Source: an uncultured Prevotella sp. (GTDB lineage: Bacteria > Bacteroidota > Bacteroidia > Bacteroidales > Bacteroidaceae). Taken from it: 15,476 bases of DNA. A model generated the notes under the pieces. That model had not been told where the DNA came from, did no database searches, and saw only the letters and a program-made list of their open reading frames with translations. A program made the translations under genes and the position numbers. Below, piece by piece: positions 7,550 to 13,372 of this stretch. Where the stretch lies: contig CALFUF010000001.1 of the NCBI GenBank assembly GCA_937916405.1, forward strand, positions 1 through 15,476, written 5' to 3'. The stretch's first letter is position 1; every line of letters begins with the position of its first letter.

Positions 7550-7743
7550 TACAACGACTGCTGTTGATAGCCATCACCGTTCTGCTGATTGCCTGTCACG
7601 ACAGACAATCACCAATGGAAGAGGGAAACTCTGTGTACTACTGGCGCACTGATGCTTTACAATACTGGGCATCCGATGAAGTTCATGAAACGTACCGTAA
7701 ACCATATCCTGACCAAAAAAATATACTGAGGCAGGACGAATGA
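7546..7743 (+). CDS. Short lipoprotein ORF, probable N-terminal remnant
   Basis: A 65-residue ORF that starts inside the murF stop codon (ATGA overlap), so translation is likely coupled. The N-terminus is a clear lipoprotein signal peptide: basic start, hydrophobic run, then the lipobox L-I-A-C with C17 as the lipidated cysteine. The mature part begins with polar residues and contains V-Y-Y-W-R-T, a pattern I recall from the beginning of larger Bacteroidales lipoproteins; that is memory, not a search. It ends in an ATGA overlap with the next ORF, which has no signal peptide of its own. The two ORFs may be pieces of one former gene joined by a deletion or frameshift, or a coupled pair. Function unknown. 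Confidence 0.6.
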   Translation: MIQRLLLIAITVLLIACHDRQSPMEEGNSVYYWRTDALQYWASDEVHETYRKPYPDQKNILRQDE

Positions 7744-8498
7744 ACACCTTGATGGGAATCTATAACGTAACCGGACATTACGATTTCGAAAGCCAGACAA
7801 GTACGATGAAGGTCGAGGACCTCATCAAGTTCTTGGACTATGCCAAGAGCTCTCCCGGCAACCCACTGGATACCTATCTCATCGCAAACATCGAATACGA
7901 TCATACAAAGATGGACGAGTTGATAGGCACCAAGTATATGCGTGTCGCTGAATGGGAAAAGGCCATTGAGTATGCCAGCAGTGAGATTCACTGGAAGTCC
8001 AACTATAAGATTGATTTCGCCAAAGAGATGCTCACCATGGAGAAAGAGGCTGCCATCATGAAGGGTGACGCTCAGTGTCAGCGTTACTACGACCTCGCCA
8101 TCCGCTATGCTCAGGCAGGCTATACTGGTGACTGCTGGTATCTGACTCAGTACAGCAAGAGCGTGGTTGACACCGTTGGCGTGAACGAGAAAGACTTTGC
8201 CGCCATCGCCTACCAGTTGCTGCAGAAGGCAAGTATGGCGAAAGACAAGAAGTTGAAGGAAAAGGCACTCTTCGGAAGTTGCTACTACTATTTCCACTCC
8301 AACCACATGCTCACCAATGAGTGGAACAATGCGACAAGCAGTTTCGAGACCATCGAGCATCCGGAGTCTTCTGAGTTCCAGACATGGCTTGCCCTTGAGA
8401 AGTTTGAACTGAGCACAGGGCAACCAACCGCAGACTTTATCAGTAACTGTGATTGCTACAAGGTATTTAGGGACCGTAACAGGCATTGTAAATGTTAA
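7740..8498 (+). CDS. Hypothetical protein, probable C-terminal remnant of a large lipoprotein
   Basis: A 252-residue helix-rich ORF with no signal peptide or membrane segment and no catalytic motif I can name. Parts such as E-Y-D-H-T-K-M-D-E-L-I-G-T-K-Y-M, the A-I-R-Y-A-Q-A-G-Y-T-G-D-C-W-Y-L-T block and the final cysteine-containing F-I-S-N-C-D resemble, from memory, the C-terminal third of a roughly 700-residue Bacteroidales lipoprotein with TPR-like helices. If so, the centre is missing and the protein reaches the periplasm only if read from the preceding ORF. The start at 7740 overlaps the upstream stop as ATGA. The antisense strand carries a long frame of similar size, but its residue use looks like a shadow. 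Function unknown. Confidence 0.6.
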   Translation: MNTLMGIYNVTGHYDFESQTSTMKVEDLIKFLDYAKSSPGNPLDTYLIANIEYDHTKMDELIGTKYMRVAEWEKAIEYASSEIHWKSNYKIDFAKEMLTMEKEAAIMKGDAQCQRYYDLAIRYAQAGYTGDCWYLTQYSKSVVDTVGVNEKDFAAIAYQLLQKASMAKDKKLKEKALFGSCYYYFHSNHMLTNEWNNATSSFETIEHPESSEFQTWLALEKFELSTGQPTADFISNCDCYKVFRDRNRHCKC

Positions 8499-8546
8499 AA
8501 ACGGATAATTCTCTGATTGCTATTCGAAATTGTCAATTAAATATGC

Positions 8547-8555
8547 TACCTTTGC
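8547..8555 (+). promoter_or_regulatory. Probable -7 box of the tRNA-Pro gene
   Basis: TACCTTTGC matches TAnnTTTG and lies 34 bp before the mature tRNA start. Its last two bases overlap the start of a perfect inverted repeat. I see no convincing -33 TTTG at the normal distance. Confidence 0.5.
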
Positions 8556-8580
8556 AGGCGATTTTCAAAAAATCGCCTGC
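8554..8580. repeat. Perfect 12-bp inverted repeat upstream of tRNA-Pro
   Basis: GCAGGCGATTTT (8554-8565), a 3-nt spacer, then AAAATCGCCTGC (8569-8580). It lies between the promoter box and the tRNA. It could be a terminator for the upstream gene, an operator, or part of the tRNA leader; no T-run follows the second arm. Confidence 0.85.
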
Positions 8581-8589
8581 TATAGGTAT

Positions 8590-8662
8590 CGGGATGTAGC
8601 GCAGTTGGTAGCGCACTACGTTCGGGACGTAGGGGTCGGGCGTTCGAGTCGCCTCATCCCGA
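8590..8662 (+). tRNA. tRNA-Pro (anticodon CGG)
   Basis: The cloverleaf can be drawn in full. The acceptor stem pairs CGGGATG (8590-8596) with CATCCCG (8655-8661), with discriminator A8662. The D stem is GCGC/GCGC. The anticodon stem CTACG/CGTAG encloses the loop TTCGGGA, giving anticodon CGG at 8623-8625 and reading CCG proline codons. The T stem GGGCG/CGCCT (one G-U pair) encloses TTCGAGT. The 3' CCA is not encoded. Confidence 0.97.
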
Positions 8663-8665
8663 CAG

Positions 8666-8700
8666 AACCTCACAAGGGAACAGCTCCCCTGTGAGGTTTT
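8666..8700. terminator. Terminator hairpin between tRNA-Pro and the convergent HhH gene
   Basis: AACCTCACA (8666-8674) pairs with TGTGAGGTT (8690-8698), with an inner GGG/CCC extension, and a T run follows on the plus strand. The minus strand reads into the A-rich mirror and starts right at the stop codon of the convergent gene, so it may act in both directions. Confidence 0.8.
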
Positions 8701-9580
8701 AATATTCTATATAAGGTGTCAGCCGTTGGATGTCCCTCTCTGTAAAGTCTGGAGAGAAACGAAGGTCTTGCAGACTCTTGATATCGCCATGCAACCGTCT
8801 GTAGTCGGTAATAGCCTTTGCCTGATAATAGTTGATATACGGATGACGACGCAACTGCTGGAGGGTAAGTTTGTTGATATTCAGTTTCTGAGGATTCGGA
8901 TTGTTAATGACGAAATATTTTTTTGCTTCCTTGGGAAAGTTGTCTATCTCATCCAATTGGTCGACATTCACATAACCACCCAGCCACCGTCCATAGCGTG
9001 CAATCTCCTTGGCATAATAAGCACCGATACCAGGCACTTTGCGAAGCATTGTTGTATCAGCAACATTCAGCACGATATGCTCCCCCTCCCTTATCTTCAC
9101 AGGATAGCGCAAGCTATCCCTACTAGATCTCCTAGGGATACTAGGACCACTAGTTCTACTAGAAATACTAGTTCTACTATAATTCCCTACCAGAGTGGAG
9201 GCAGGCAGATAATCCTCCGAGATACGGATATAAGGTTCCAACCGCCGATAATCCTTTACTGTCAGTCCATAAAGTCGGGCAAAGTCCTCTTTCTTCTGAT
9301 AGACCCCACCCTTGGCACGATAGCGATATATGTTCCTAACTTGCCAAGGCGACAAGCCCAATCTCAGCAACTGGGTGGAATCTGCCGTATTGGGGTCGAA
9401 GTAGAAGGTCTCTGTTTGCCGCGAGTTTGTCGCGGCTAAGGGTACATAACGACCACCTTTCTCATCATCCCCCTTAACAGGGGGATTAGAGGGGGTCTCC
9501 CCCAACAAGAAGATACCCAAGAGAATCAAGACTCCTGTAATGATAGTGACAATAAGTATGCGACGGTCGTTACGGTTCAT
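8699..9580 (-). CDS. Membrane-anchored helix-hairpin-helix (ComEA-like) protein
   Basis: A 293-residue protein with one N-terminal membrane helix (about residues 8-26) and three helix-hairpin-helix units: about residues 60-107 (F-D-P-N-T-A-D-S-T-Q-L), about 170-212 (L-N-V-A-D-T-T-M-L-R-K-V-P-G-I-G) and about 231-275 (L-N-I-N-K-L-T-L-Q-Q-L). The N-A-D/N-I-N starts and G-I-G turns are typical of ComEA-type DNA-binding domains, suggesting non-specific binding of DNA outside the membrane, perhaps in uptake; no other competence gene is in view. Residues 27-38 are encoded by a palindromic repeat copy, and about residues 134-153, a serine/arginine-rich linker, by a 9-bp CTAG repeat. The start overlaps the upstream symporter stop as ATGA, making it the last gene of that operon. 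Confidence 0.85.
   Translation of the reverse strand: MNRNDRRILIVTIITGVLILLGIFLLGETPSNPPVKGDDEKGGRYVPLAATNSRQTETFYFDPNTADSTQLLRLGLSPWQVRNIYRYRAKGGVYQKKEDFARLYGLTVKDYRRLEPYIRISEDYLPASTLVGNYSRTSISSRTSGPSIPRRSSRDSLRYPVKIREGEHIVLNVADTTMLRKVPGIGAYYAKEIARYGRWLGGYVNVDQLDEIDNFPKEAKKYFVINNPNPQKLNINKLTLQQLRRHPYINYYQAKAITDYRRLHGDIKSLQDLRFSPDFTERDIQRLTPYIEY
9123..9180. repeat. 9-bp periodic CTAG repeat in the HhH gene linker
   Basis: CTAG occurs at 9123, 9132, 9141, 9150, 9159 and 9168, then CTAT at 9177: seven steps of exactly 9 bp. On the coding (minus) strand this gives S-R-T, S-I-S, S-R-T, S-G-P, S-I-P-type triplets between two HhH domains. Confidence 0.92.
9469..9503. repeat. Solo palindromic repeat copy inside the HhH gene
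   Basis: CCCCCT-taac-AGGGGG, a short spacer and GGGGGTCT have the same order and orientation as the left terminal repeat of the DUF559 element at 10931-10964. It adds residues 27-38 (G-E-T-P-S-N-P-P-V-K-G-D) in frame just after the membrane helix. Confidence 0.75.
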
Positions 9581-10986
9581 ACAACACCTAACTGATGTAG
9601 AAATATAAGGGAAATACAGATTGGACAGACAATACGGACGGCAAAGAGATATACCGCGAGGAACCGCCCTTTCAGCGTTCCTCCATTGGTAAACTCATCC
9701 CTTACCACCTTTTGGGGAATATACCATCCCACAAACAAACAGGCAAGCATGGCACCTATCGGCAACAGGAAGTTCGCTGTCAGATGGTCGCAGAAGTCCA
9801 TTAATGAGAATCCCATGACTTTCAGTCCCTCATAAGCTCCAACGGAGAGAGAACAACACACACAAATGATGCCGGCAACGATGGTTATCACCCATGCCGA
9901 ATTCTTACGTTTCAGCTCAAACTCCTCCGTAAAGAATGCCGTCCCTATCTCATGCATCGAGATGGTAGAGGTCATTGCCGCAAATACCAGCAGGGCATAG
10001 AACATGATACTCACAATATACCCTACTACTGGCATGGCTGCGAAAGCTTGCTGGAACACATTCGGCAAGGTGATGAAGATGAGTGAAGGACCACTGTCAG
10101 GGTTCACCCCTACCGAGAAGGCGGCAGGGAATATCATGAGTCCAGACAGGATAGCTATCAGGGTATCGATGATGGCAATCTGTGATGCCGACCGCAGCAG
10201 GTTCGTGTCTTTAGAGAAATAACTGGCATAGGTACACAGACATGCTGTTCCTAATGACAACGAGAAGAACGCCTGTCCTAATGCTTCCAGCATCACACTG
10301 CTCGACAATTTACTGAAATCAGGATGCAACAAGAAGCGGACACCACCTATCGCTCCTGGCAGCATACAAGAAGCGATCACCAGTATCAACAACAAGATAA
10401 AGAGGATAGGCATCAACAGTTTCGAGGCTTTTTCGATGCCATGCCGCACTCCACGGACAATCACGAAATGAGTGATGAGGATAAAAGCCACACCCCATAG
10501 GGTAGGTTTCAACGGATCACTGGAGAACGACACGAAATAGTTTTTCACATATTCCGCATCCCCACTGATCTGTCCTGCTATAGAAGCCCACAAGTATTGC
10601 AGGCACCACCCTGCCACCACGGCATAGAAACCGAGAATGATGGTAGAGGTGAGGATTCCTAAATAGCCCACGAATTTCCAAGGATGTCCATTCGACAGCA
10701 CGTCATAAGCCTTTGCCGCATTCGCCTGGGCATGACGACCCACAATGAACTCGCTCACCATACCAGGAATACCCAGCAACAGGATACATCCTATATAAAT
10801 AAGGATAAAGGCAGCCCCACCATTCTCACCTGCTGTATAAGGAAAACGCCACACGTTCCCCAGCCCGACCGCAGAGCCCGCCGTGGCTAAGACAATACCC
10901 ATCTTACTTCCGAAACTACCTCTAATTTTGCCCCCTAAGTTAGGGGGCTGGGGGTCTGAACAAGTTTTATGACTATTGACACTCAT
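9577..10986 (-). CDS. NSS-family sodium-dependent symporter, downstream copy
   Basis: A 469-residue inner-membrane protein of the neurotransmitter:sodium symporter (LeuT-like) family, expected to import an amino acid or related amine with Na+. The hallmark first helix (G-S-A-V-G-L-G-N-V-W-R-F-P-Y, residues 37-50), whose unwound centre binds substrate and sodium, is intact, followed by about ten more helices. It is clearly paralogous to the gene at 11397-12767. The first 19 residues (M-S-V-N-S-H-K-T-C-S-D-P-Q-P-P-N-L-G-G) are foreign to the family: residues 8-19 are encoded by the terminal repeat of the DUF559 element, and the ATG lies inside that gene's last codons (14-bp overlap). F-G-S-K, at 7-10 in the paralog, is at 25-28 here. 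Substrate unknown. Confidence 0.9.
   Translation of the reverse strand: MSVNSHKTCSDPQPPNLGGKIRGSFGSKMGIVLATAGSAVGLGNVWRFPYTAGENGGAAFILIYIGCILLLGIPGMVSEFIVGRHAQANAAKAYDVLSNGHPWKFVGYLGILTSTIILGFYAVVAGWCLQYLWASIAGQISGDAEYVKNYFVSFSSDPLKPTLWGVAFILITHFVIVRGVRHGIEKASKLLMPILFILLLILVIASCMLPGAIGGVRFLLHPDFSKLSSSVMLEALGQAFFSLSLGTACLCTYASYFSKDTNLLRSASQIAIIDTLIAILSGLMIFPAAFSVGVNPDSGPSLIFITLPNVFQQAFAAMPVVGYIVSIMFYALLVFAAMTSTISMHEIGTAFFTEEFELKRKNSAWVITIVAGIICVCCSLSVGAYEGLKVMGFSLMDFCDHLTANFLLPIGAMLACLFVGWYIPQKVVRDEFTNGGTLKGRFLAVYLFAVRIVCPICISLIFLHQLGVV
10931..10964. repeat. Left terminal inverted repeat of the DUF559 element
   Basis: The palindrome CCCCCTAAGTTAGGGGG (10931-10947) is followed by CT and GGGGGTCTGAACAAG. 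It is translated in frame as residues 8-19 of the downstream symporter. Confidence 0.9.
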
Positions 10987-11338
10987 CTTTTATATATTCT
11001 CTTATTCTATTTAAAACTTTTTCAATATCTTCTTCCACTTCTTCATTACGAAATCGAAGTACATGTATTCTATTATCATTCAGAAAAGCTGTCCTATCTA
11101 TGTCTTTTTCTATCACGCTAGCATTCTCATGAATACCACCATCTAACTCAACGCACAACCGTAAAGAAGGACAATAAAAATCCATCACAAATGGTCCATA
11201 ACCATGTTGTTGTCTAAACTTATATCCATCAAGTTGCCTGTTTCGCAAATACTTCCATAGTTTCTTTTCCATAGGAGTTTCTGTCTTGCGCAGCAATTGA
11301 CGGAATTCTTTAGTGACTGGATGATTAGAGTAATTCAT
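10973..11338 (-). CDS. DUF559 (Vsr-like PD-(D/E)XK) endonuclease-domain protein
   Basis: A 121-residue single-domain protein of the DUF559 family, related in fold to very-short-patch-repair (Vsr) endonucleases. The opening helix T-P-M-E-K-K-L-W (21-28) supplies E24. The core has K-F-R-Q-Q (40-44), then D53 in M-D-F-Y-C-P, and E64/D66 in V-E-L-D-G-G-I-H with H70, the expected metal and catalytic positions. D81-R, F-L-N-D-N and V-L-R-F complete the family pattern. It is full length and undamaged. No partner methylase or restriction gene is nearby. It begins 58 bp after the upstream symporter stop with no promoter box of its own, so it likely relies on readthrough, and it ends overlapping the next symporter's start by 14 bp. 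The cellular target is unknown; a role in moving its flanking repeats is a hypothesis. Confidence 0.9.
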   Translation of the reverse strand: MNYSNHPVTKEFRQLLRKTETPMEKKLWKYLRNRQLDGYKFRQQHGYGPFVMDFYCPSLRLCVELDGGIHENASVIEKDIDRTAFLNDNRIHVLRFRNEEVEEDIEKVLNRIREYIKDECQ

Positions 11339-11362
11339 ATTATTCTTTGTACATTGGATTCA

Positions 11363-11396
11363 CTTGTTCAGACCCCCTACCCCCTAACTTAGGGGG
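11363..11396. repeat. Right terminal inverted repeat of the DUF559 element
   Basis: Reverse complement of the left repeat apart from two adjacent bases (TA for CT). Its outer palindrome CCCCCTAACTTAGGGGG (11380-11396) touches the stop codon of the upstream symporter at 11397-11399. Confidence 0.9.
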
Positions 11397-12767
11397 TTAT
11401 TTCAATAGCCCGAATTGATGCAAAAAGATTAAGAGGATGGCAAGCGGACAGATGTACTTCACTAAGAAGAGGAAGAGATGGAAGAGACGCAGATAACCAG
11501 CACTCTTCAAAGACCCTTGGTTTGTAAACTCACCCCTTACGATATGATGCGGCACAAACCAACCGATAAAGATACAAGTCAGGAAACCGACTATCGGCAG
11601 GAATATCTGCCCAGTGATAAAGTCAAACCAGTCGAACAATGACTTACCGAAGAATGTCAGTCCATCGACAGCCCCCATCGACAACGAGCAGAAAGCACCG
11701 ATAATCGCTGTGGATGCAGTGACTATCAATGCTGCCTTCTTACGACTCATCCGCATCTCCTCGTGGATGAACGCCGTGCTTACCTCATGCAATGACATCA
11801 GGGAGGTCAATGCCGCCAACGACAACAGGACGAAGAAGAGCAGTGAGATACAGTAACCCACTATTGGCATCGACGAAAAAGCCTGCTGGAACACATTCGG
11901 CAGGGTGATGAAGATCAGTGAAGGACCACTGTCCGGGTTCACACCTACTGAGAAGGCGGCAGGGAAGATCATCAGTCCGGCAAGGATAGCCACCATACAG
12001 TCGATCAATGCGATCTGTGTTGCCGACTTCGTCAAGTTCGTATAGCCAGAGAAATAACTGGCATAGGTACACAAGCACCCCATGGCGATACTCAGCGAAT
12101 AGAAGCTCTGTCCTAATGCTCCTAAGAACACGTCACCCGTCATCTTCGACATGTCGGGCTTAAACAGGAACTCAATACCCTTGTCGGCACCCGGCAACAT
12201 ACAAGAAGCCCCCACGATAATCAATAATAATATAAATAAGGTGGGCATCAGGAGCTTTGAGGCTCGCTCGATACCGTCCCTCACCCCATGCTCGATAATC
12301 AGATAGGTAATCCCTAAGATAATCACTGTCCACAGCACAGGCTTCACGGGGTCTGTCGCCAGTTCTGAGAAATAAGTCTTGAAATACTCTGGGTCACCCT
12401 GCAGATGACCTATCAGCGAGGCTAAGATATATTGCAGGCACCAACCGCTGACCACTGCATAATAGCCAGTAATCAGAAAACCCGTCATCACACCCATATA
12501 GCCGATCAACGCCCAGGGAGTACCACCAGCCAGTTTTCTGAATGCACGTGCCGTGTTAGCCTGTCCATGTCGACCAATGATAAACTCACTGATCATACAA
12601 GGAATACCCAATAACAACACACAAACAACATAAATCATGATGAAGACGGCACCACCGTTCTCACCAGTCATATAGGGGAAGCGCCATACATTACCCAGTC
12701 CCACGGCAGAGCCCGCTGTGGCGAGAATGACACCTAACTTACTACCGAAATTCGCTCTTTCTCCCAT
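11397..12767 (-). CDS. NSS-family sodium-dependent symporter, upstream copy
   Basis: A 456-residue LeuT-like inner-membrane symporter, first gene of a four-gene minus-strand operon. It starts with a short family-typical N-terminus (M-G-E-R-A-N-F-G-S-K), then helix 1 with the unwound substrate/sodium motif S-A-V-G-L-G-N-V-W-R-F-P-Y (residues 20-32) and about ten more hydrophobic helices. The block F-P-A-A-F-S-V-G-V-N-P-D-S-G-P-S-L-I-F is identical in the downstream copy, showing tandem duplication followed by divergence. The substrate, probably an amino acid, cannot be read from sequence. A TATTTTTG box lies 20 bp upstream of the start in a 68-bp divergent region shared with the VanZ-like gene. 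The stop codon directly borders the DUF559 element. Confidence 0.93.
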   Translation of the reverse strand: MGERANFGSKLGVILATAGSAVGLGNVWRFPYMTGENGGAVFIMIYVVCVLLLGIPCMISEFIIGRHGQANTARAFRKLAGGTPWALIGYMGVMTGFLITGYYAVVSGWCLQYILASLIGHLQGDPEYFKTYFSELATDPVKPVLWTVIILGITYLIIEHGVRDGIERASKLLMPTLFILLLIIVGASCMLPGADKGIEFLFKPDMSKMTGDVFLGALGQSFYSLSIAMGCLCTYASYFSGYTNLTKSATQIALIDCMVAILAGLMIFPAAFSVGVNPDSGPSLIFITLPNVFQQAFSSMPIVGYCISLLFFVLLSLAALTSLMSLHEVSTAFIHEEMRMSRKKAALIVTASTAIIGAFCSLSMGAVDGLTFFGKSLFDWFDFITGQIFLPIVGFLTCIFIGWFVPHHIVRGEFTNQGSLKSAGYLRLFHLFLFLVKYICPLAILLIFLHQFGLLK

Positions 12768-12783
12768 AATATCTCTCTTAGCG

Positions 12784-12815
12784 TTTGCAAAAATATAAAA
12801 TATTTCTTACTTTTG
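12784..12815 (+). promoter_or_regulatory. Promoter of the VanZ-like gene, -33 and -7 boxes
   Basis: TTTG (12784-12787), 20 bp, then TACTTTTG (12808-12815): both boxes of the Bacteroidetes primary sigma-factor promoter at near-ideal spacing, 20 bp before the ATG. The -33 box directly abuts CAAAAATA (12788-12795), a possible minus-strand -7 box for the symporter operon. Confidence 0.75.
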
Positions 12816-12835
12816 CACCCAAATAATAAGTAAAT

Positions 12836-13231
12836 ATGCGGAAATTGATTCAAATTGCAAGGAAATACCCTCTTTCTACCCTTTGTATCATCCTCATTTG
12901 GATTCTCTCGTTTGTGCCATTCTTCCCAGAGACTCCATTTGATGACGTACAGTTCATCGACAAATGGACACACTTAGTGATGTATGGTGGAACATGCTCT
13001 ATGATATGGATAGAGTACCTCCGCAAGCATATTGCCATCGATAAAGGCAAGCTCTTCTGCTGGGCATGGCTTGCCCCTATTCTCATGAGCGGTATCATCG
13101 AACTGATGCAAGAGTATTGTACAACGACCCGTAGTGGAGAATGGTTCGACTTCGCCGCCAACTCCACGGGCGTCACCCTTGCTGCTCTTGTAGGAATATT
13201 ACTCAAGTTAACTCTCAGAAGTAAGAGGTAA
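12836..13231 (+). CDS. VanZ-like family membrane protein
   Basis: A 131-residue inner-membrane protein with about four hydrophobic segments. It has the VanZ-like motifs D-K-W-T-H-L-V-M-Y-G-G (about residues 42-52) and E-L-M-Q-E-Y-C-T-T-T-R-S-G-E-W-F-D-F-A-A-N (about 88-108), with the conserved acidic, histidine and arginine residues of small VanZ-like proteins. The family is named after VanZ of teicoplanin resistance, but most members, including small Bacteroidetes ones like this, have no established function, so resistance should not be inferred. It is monocistronic with a good promoter. The last codons (S-K-R) and the stop lie within a GTAAGAG heptad array. Confidence 0.85.
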   Translation: MRKLIQIARKYPLSTLCIILIWILSFVPFFPETPFDDVQFIDKWTHLVMYGGTCSMIWIEYLRKHIAIDKGKLFCWAWLAPILMSGIIELMQEYCTTTRSGEWFDFAANSTGVTLAALVGILLKLTLRSKR

Positions 13232-13248
13232 GAGGTGAGAGGTAAGAG
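13221..13248. repeat. Heptad array (GTAAGAG type) at the 3' end of the VanZ-like gene
   Basis: Four tandem 7-bp units: GTAAGAG, GTAAGAG, GTGAGAG, GTAAGAG. The stop codon of the VanZ-like gene (13229-13231) lies in the second unit. Confidence 0.9.
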
Positions 13249-13258
13249 ATTACCTCTT
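13237..13258. terminator. Hairpin after the VanZ-like gene
   Basis: AGAGGTAA (13238-13245), loop GAGA, TTACCTCT (13250-13257), extended by one G-T pair. It is built from the last heptad units and lies 7 bp after the stop codon. No strong T-run follows, so termination is possible but not certain. Confidence 0.45.
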
Positions 13259-13301
13259 CCTTTGATTATTCACTCATTCAATATCTTATTTACCTTCATA
13301 T

Positions 13302-13329
13302 CTCTCACCTCTTACCTCTTACCACTCAC
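13302..13329. repeat. Opposed heptad array (CTCTTAC type) between the VanZ-like and thioredoxin-like genes
   Basis: Four tandem units, CTCTCAC, CTCTTAC, CTCTTAC, CACTCAC, in inverted orientation relative to the array at 13221-13248, so the two can pair into a long imperfect stem across the convergent gene ends. Confidence 0.9.
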
Positions 13330-13372
13330 CTCTTCAACTGTAGCAAGCATAGCCTTGCGAAAGTTGAGAATA

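Larger units (their letters stand above)
10931..11396 (-). mobile_element. Putative DUF559 element with 34-bp terminal inverted repeats
   Basis: The 466-bp block has terminal inverted repeats at 10931-10964 and 11363-11396, identical at 32 of 34 positions; the only differences are two adjacent bases between the G runs. Each end carries a 17-bp palindrome (CCCCCTAA-N-TTAGGGGG) at its outer edge, then GGGGGTCTGAACAAG inward. Only one gene lies inside. The block sits between two paralogous symporter genes and abuts the stop codon of the upstream one. I see no clear target-site duplication (flanks AATTTTG and TTATTTC). Mobility is inferred. Confidence 0.65.

Noticed and set aside
7683..8486. 267-codon open frame antisense to the hypothetical ORF at 7740-8498
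   Set aside because: No motif is visible. The plus-strand frame resembles a known Bacteroidales protein pattern and is coupled to the upstream ORF, while this one would start inside a gene and converge on murF.
10973..11338. DUF559 gene as part of a restriction-modification or Vsr repair system
   Set aside because: No methyltransferase or partner lies nearby, and the gene is enclosed by its own inverted repeats between transporter genes, which fits an inserted element better.
10921..11406. Target-site duplication around the DUF559 element
   Set aside because: The bases next to the two ends (AATTTTG and TTATTTC) do not match convincingly, so I do not claim a duplication.
12836..13231. Glycopeptide resistance from the VanZ-like gene
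   Set aside because: Only the loose VanZ-like family is recognised, and no van cluster genes are present. Small VanZ-like proteins are common and mostly uncharacterised.
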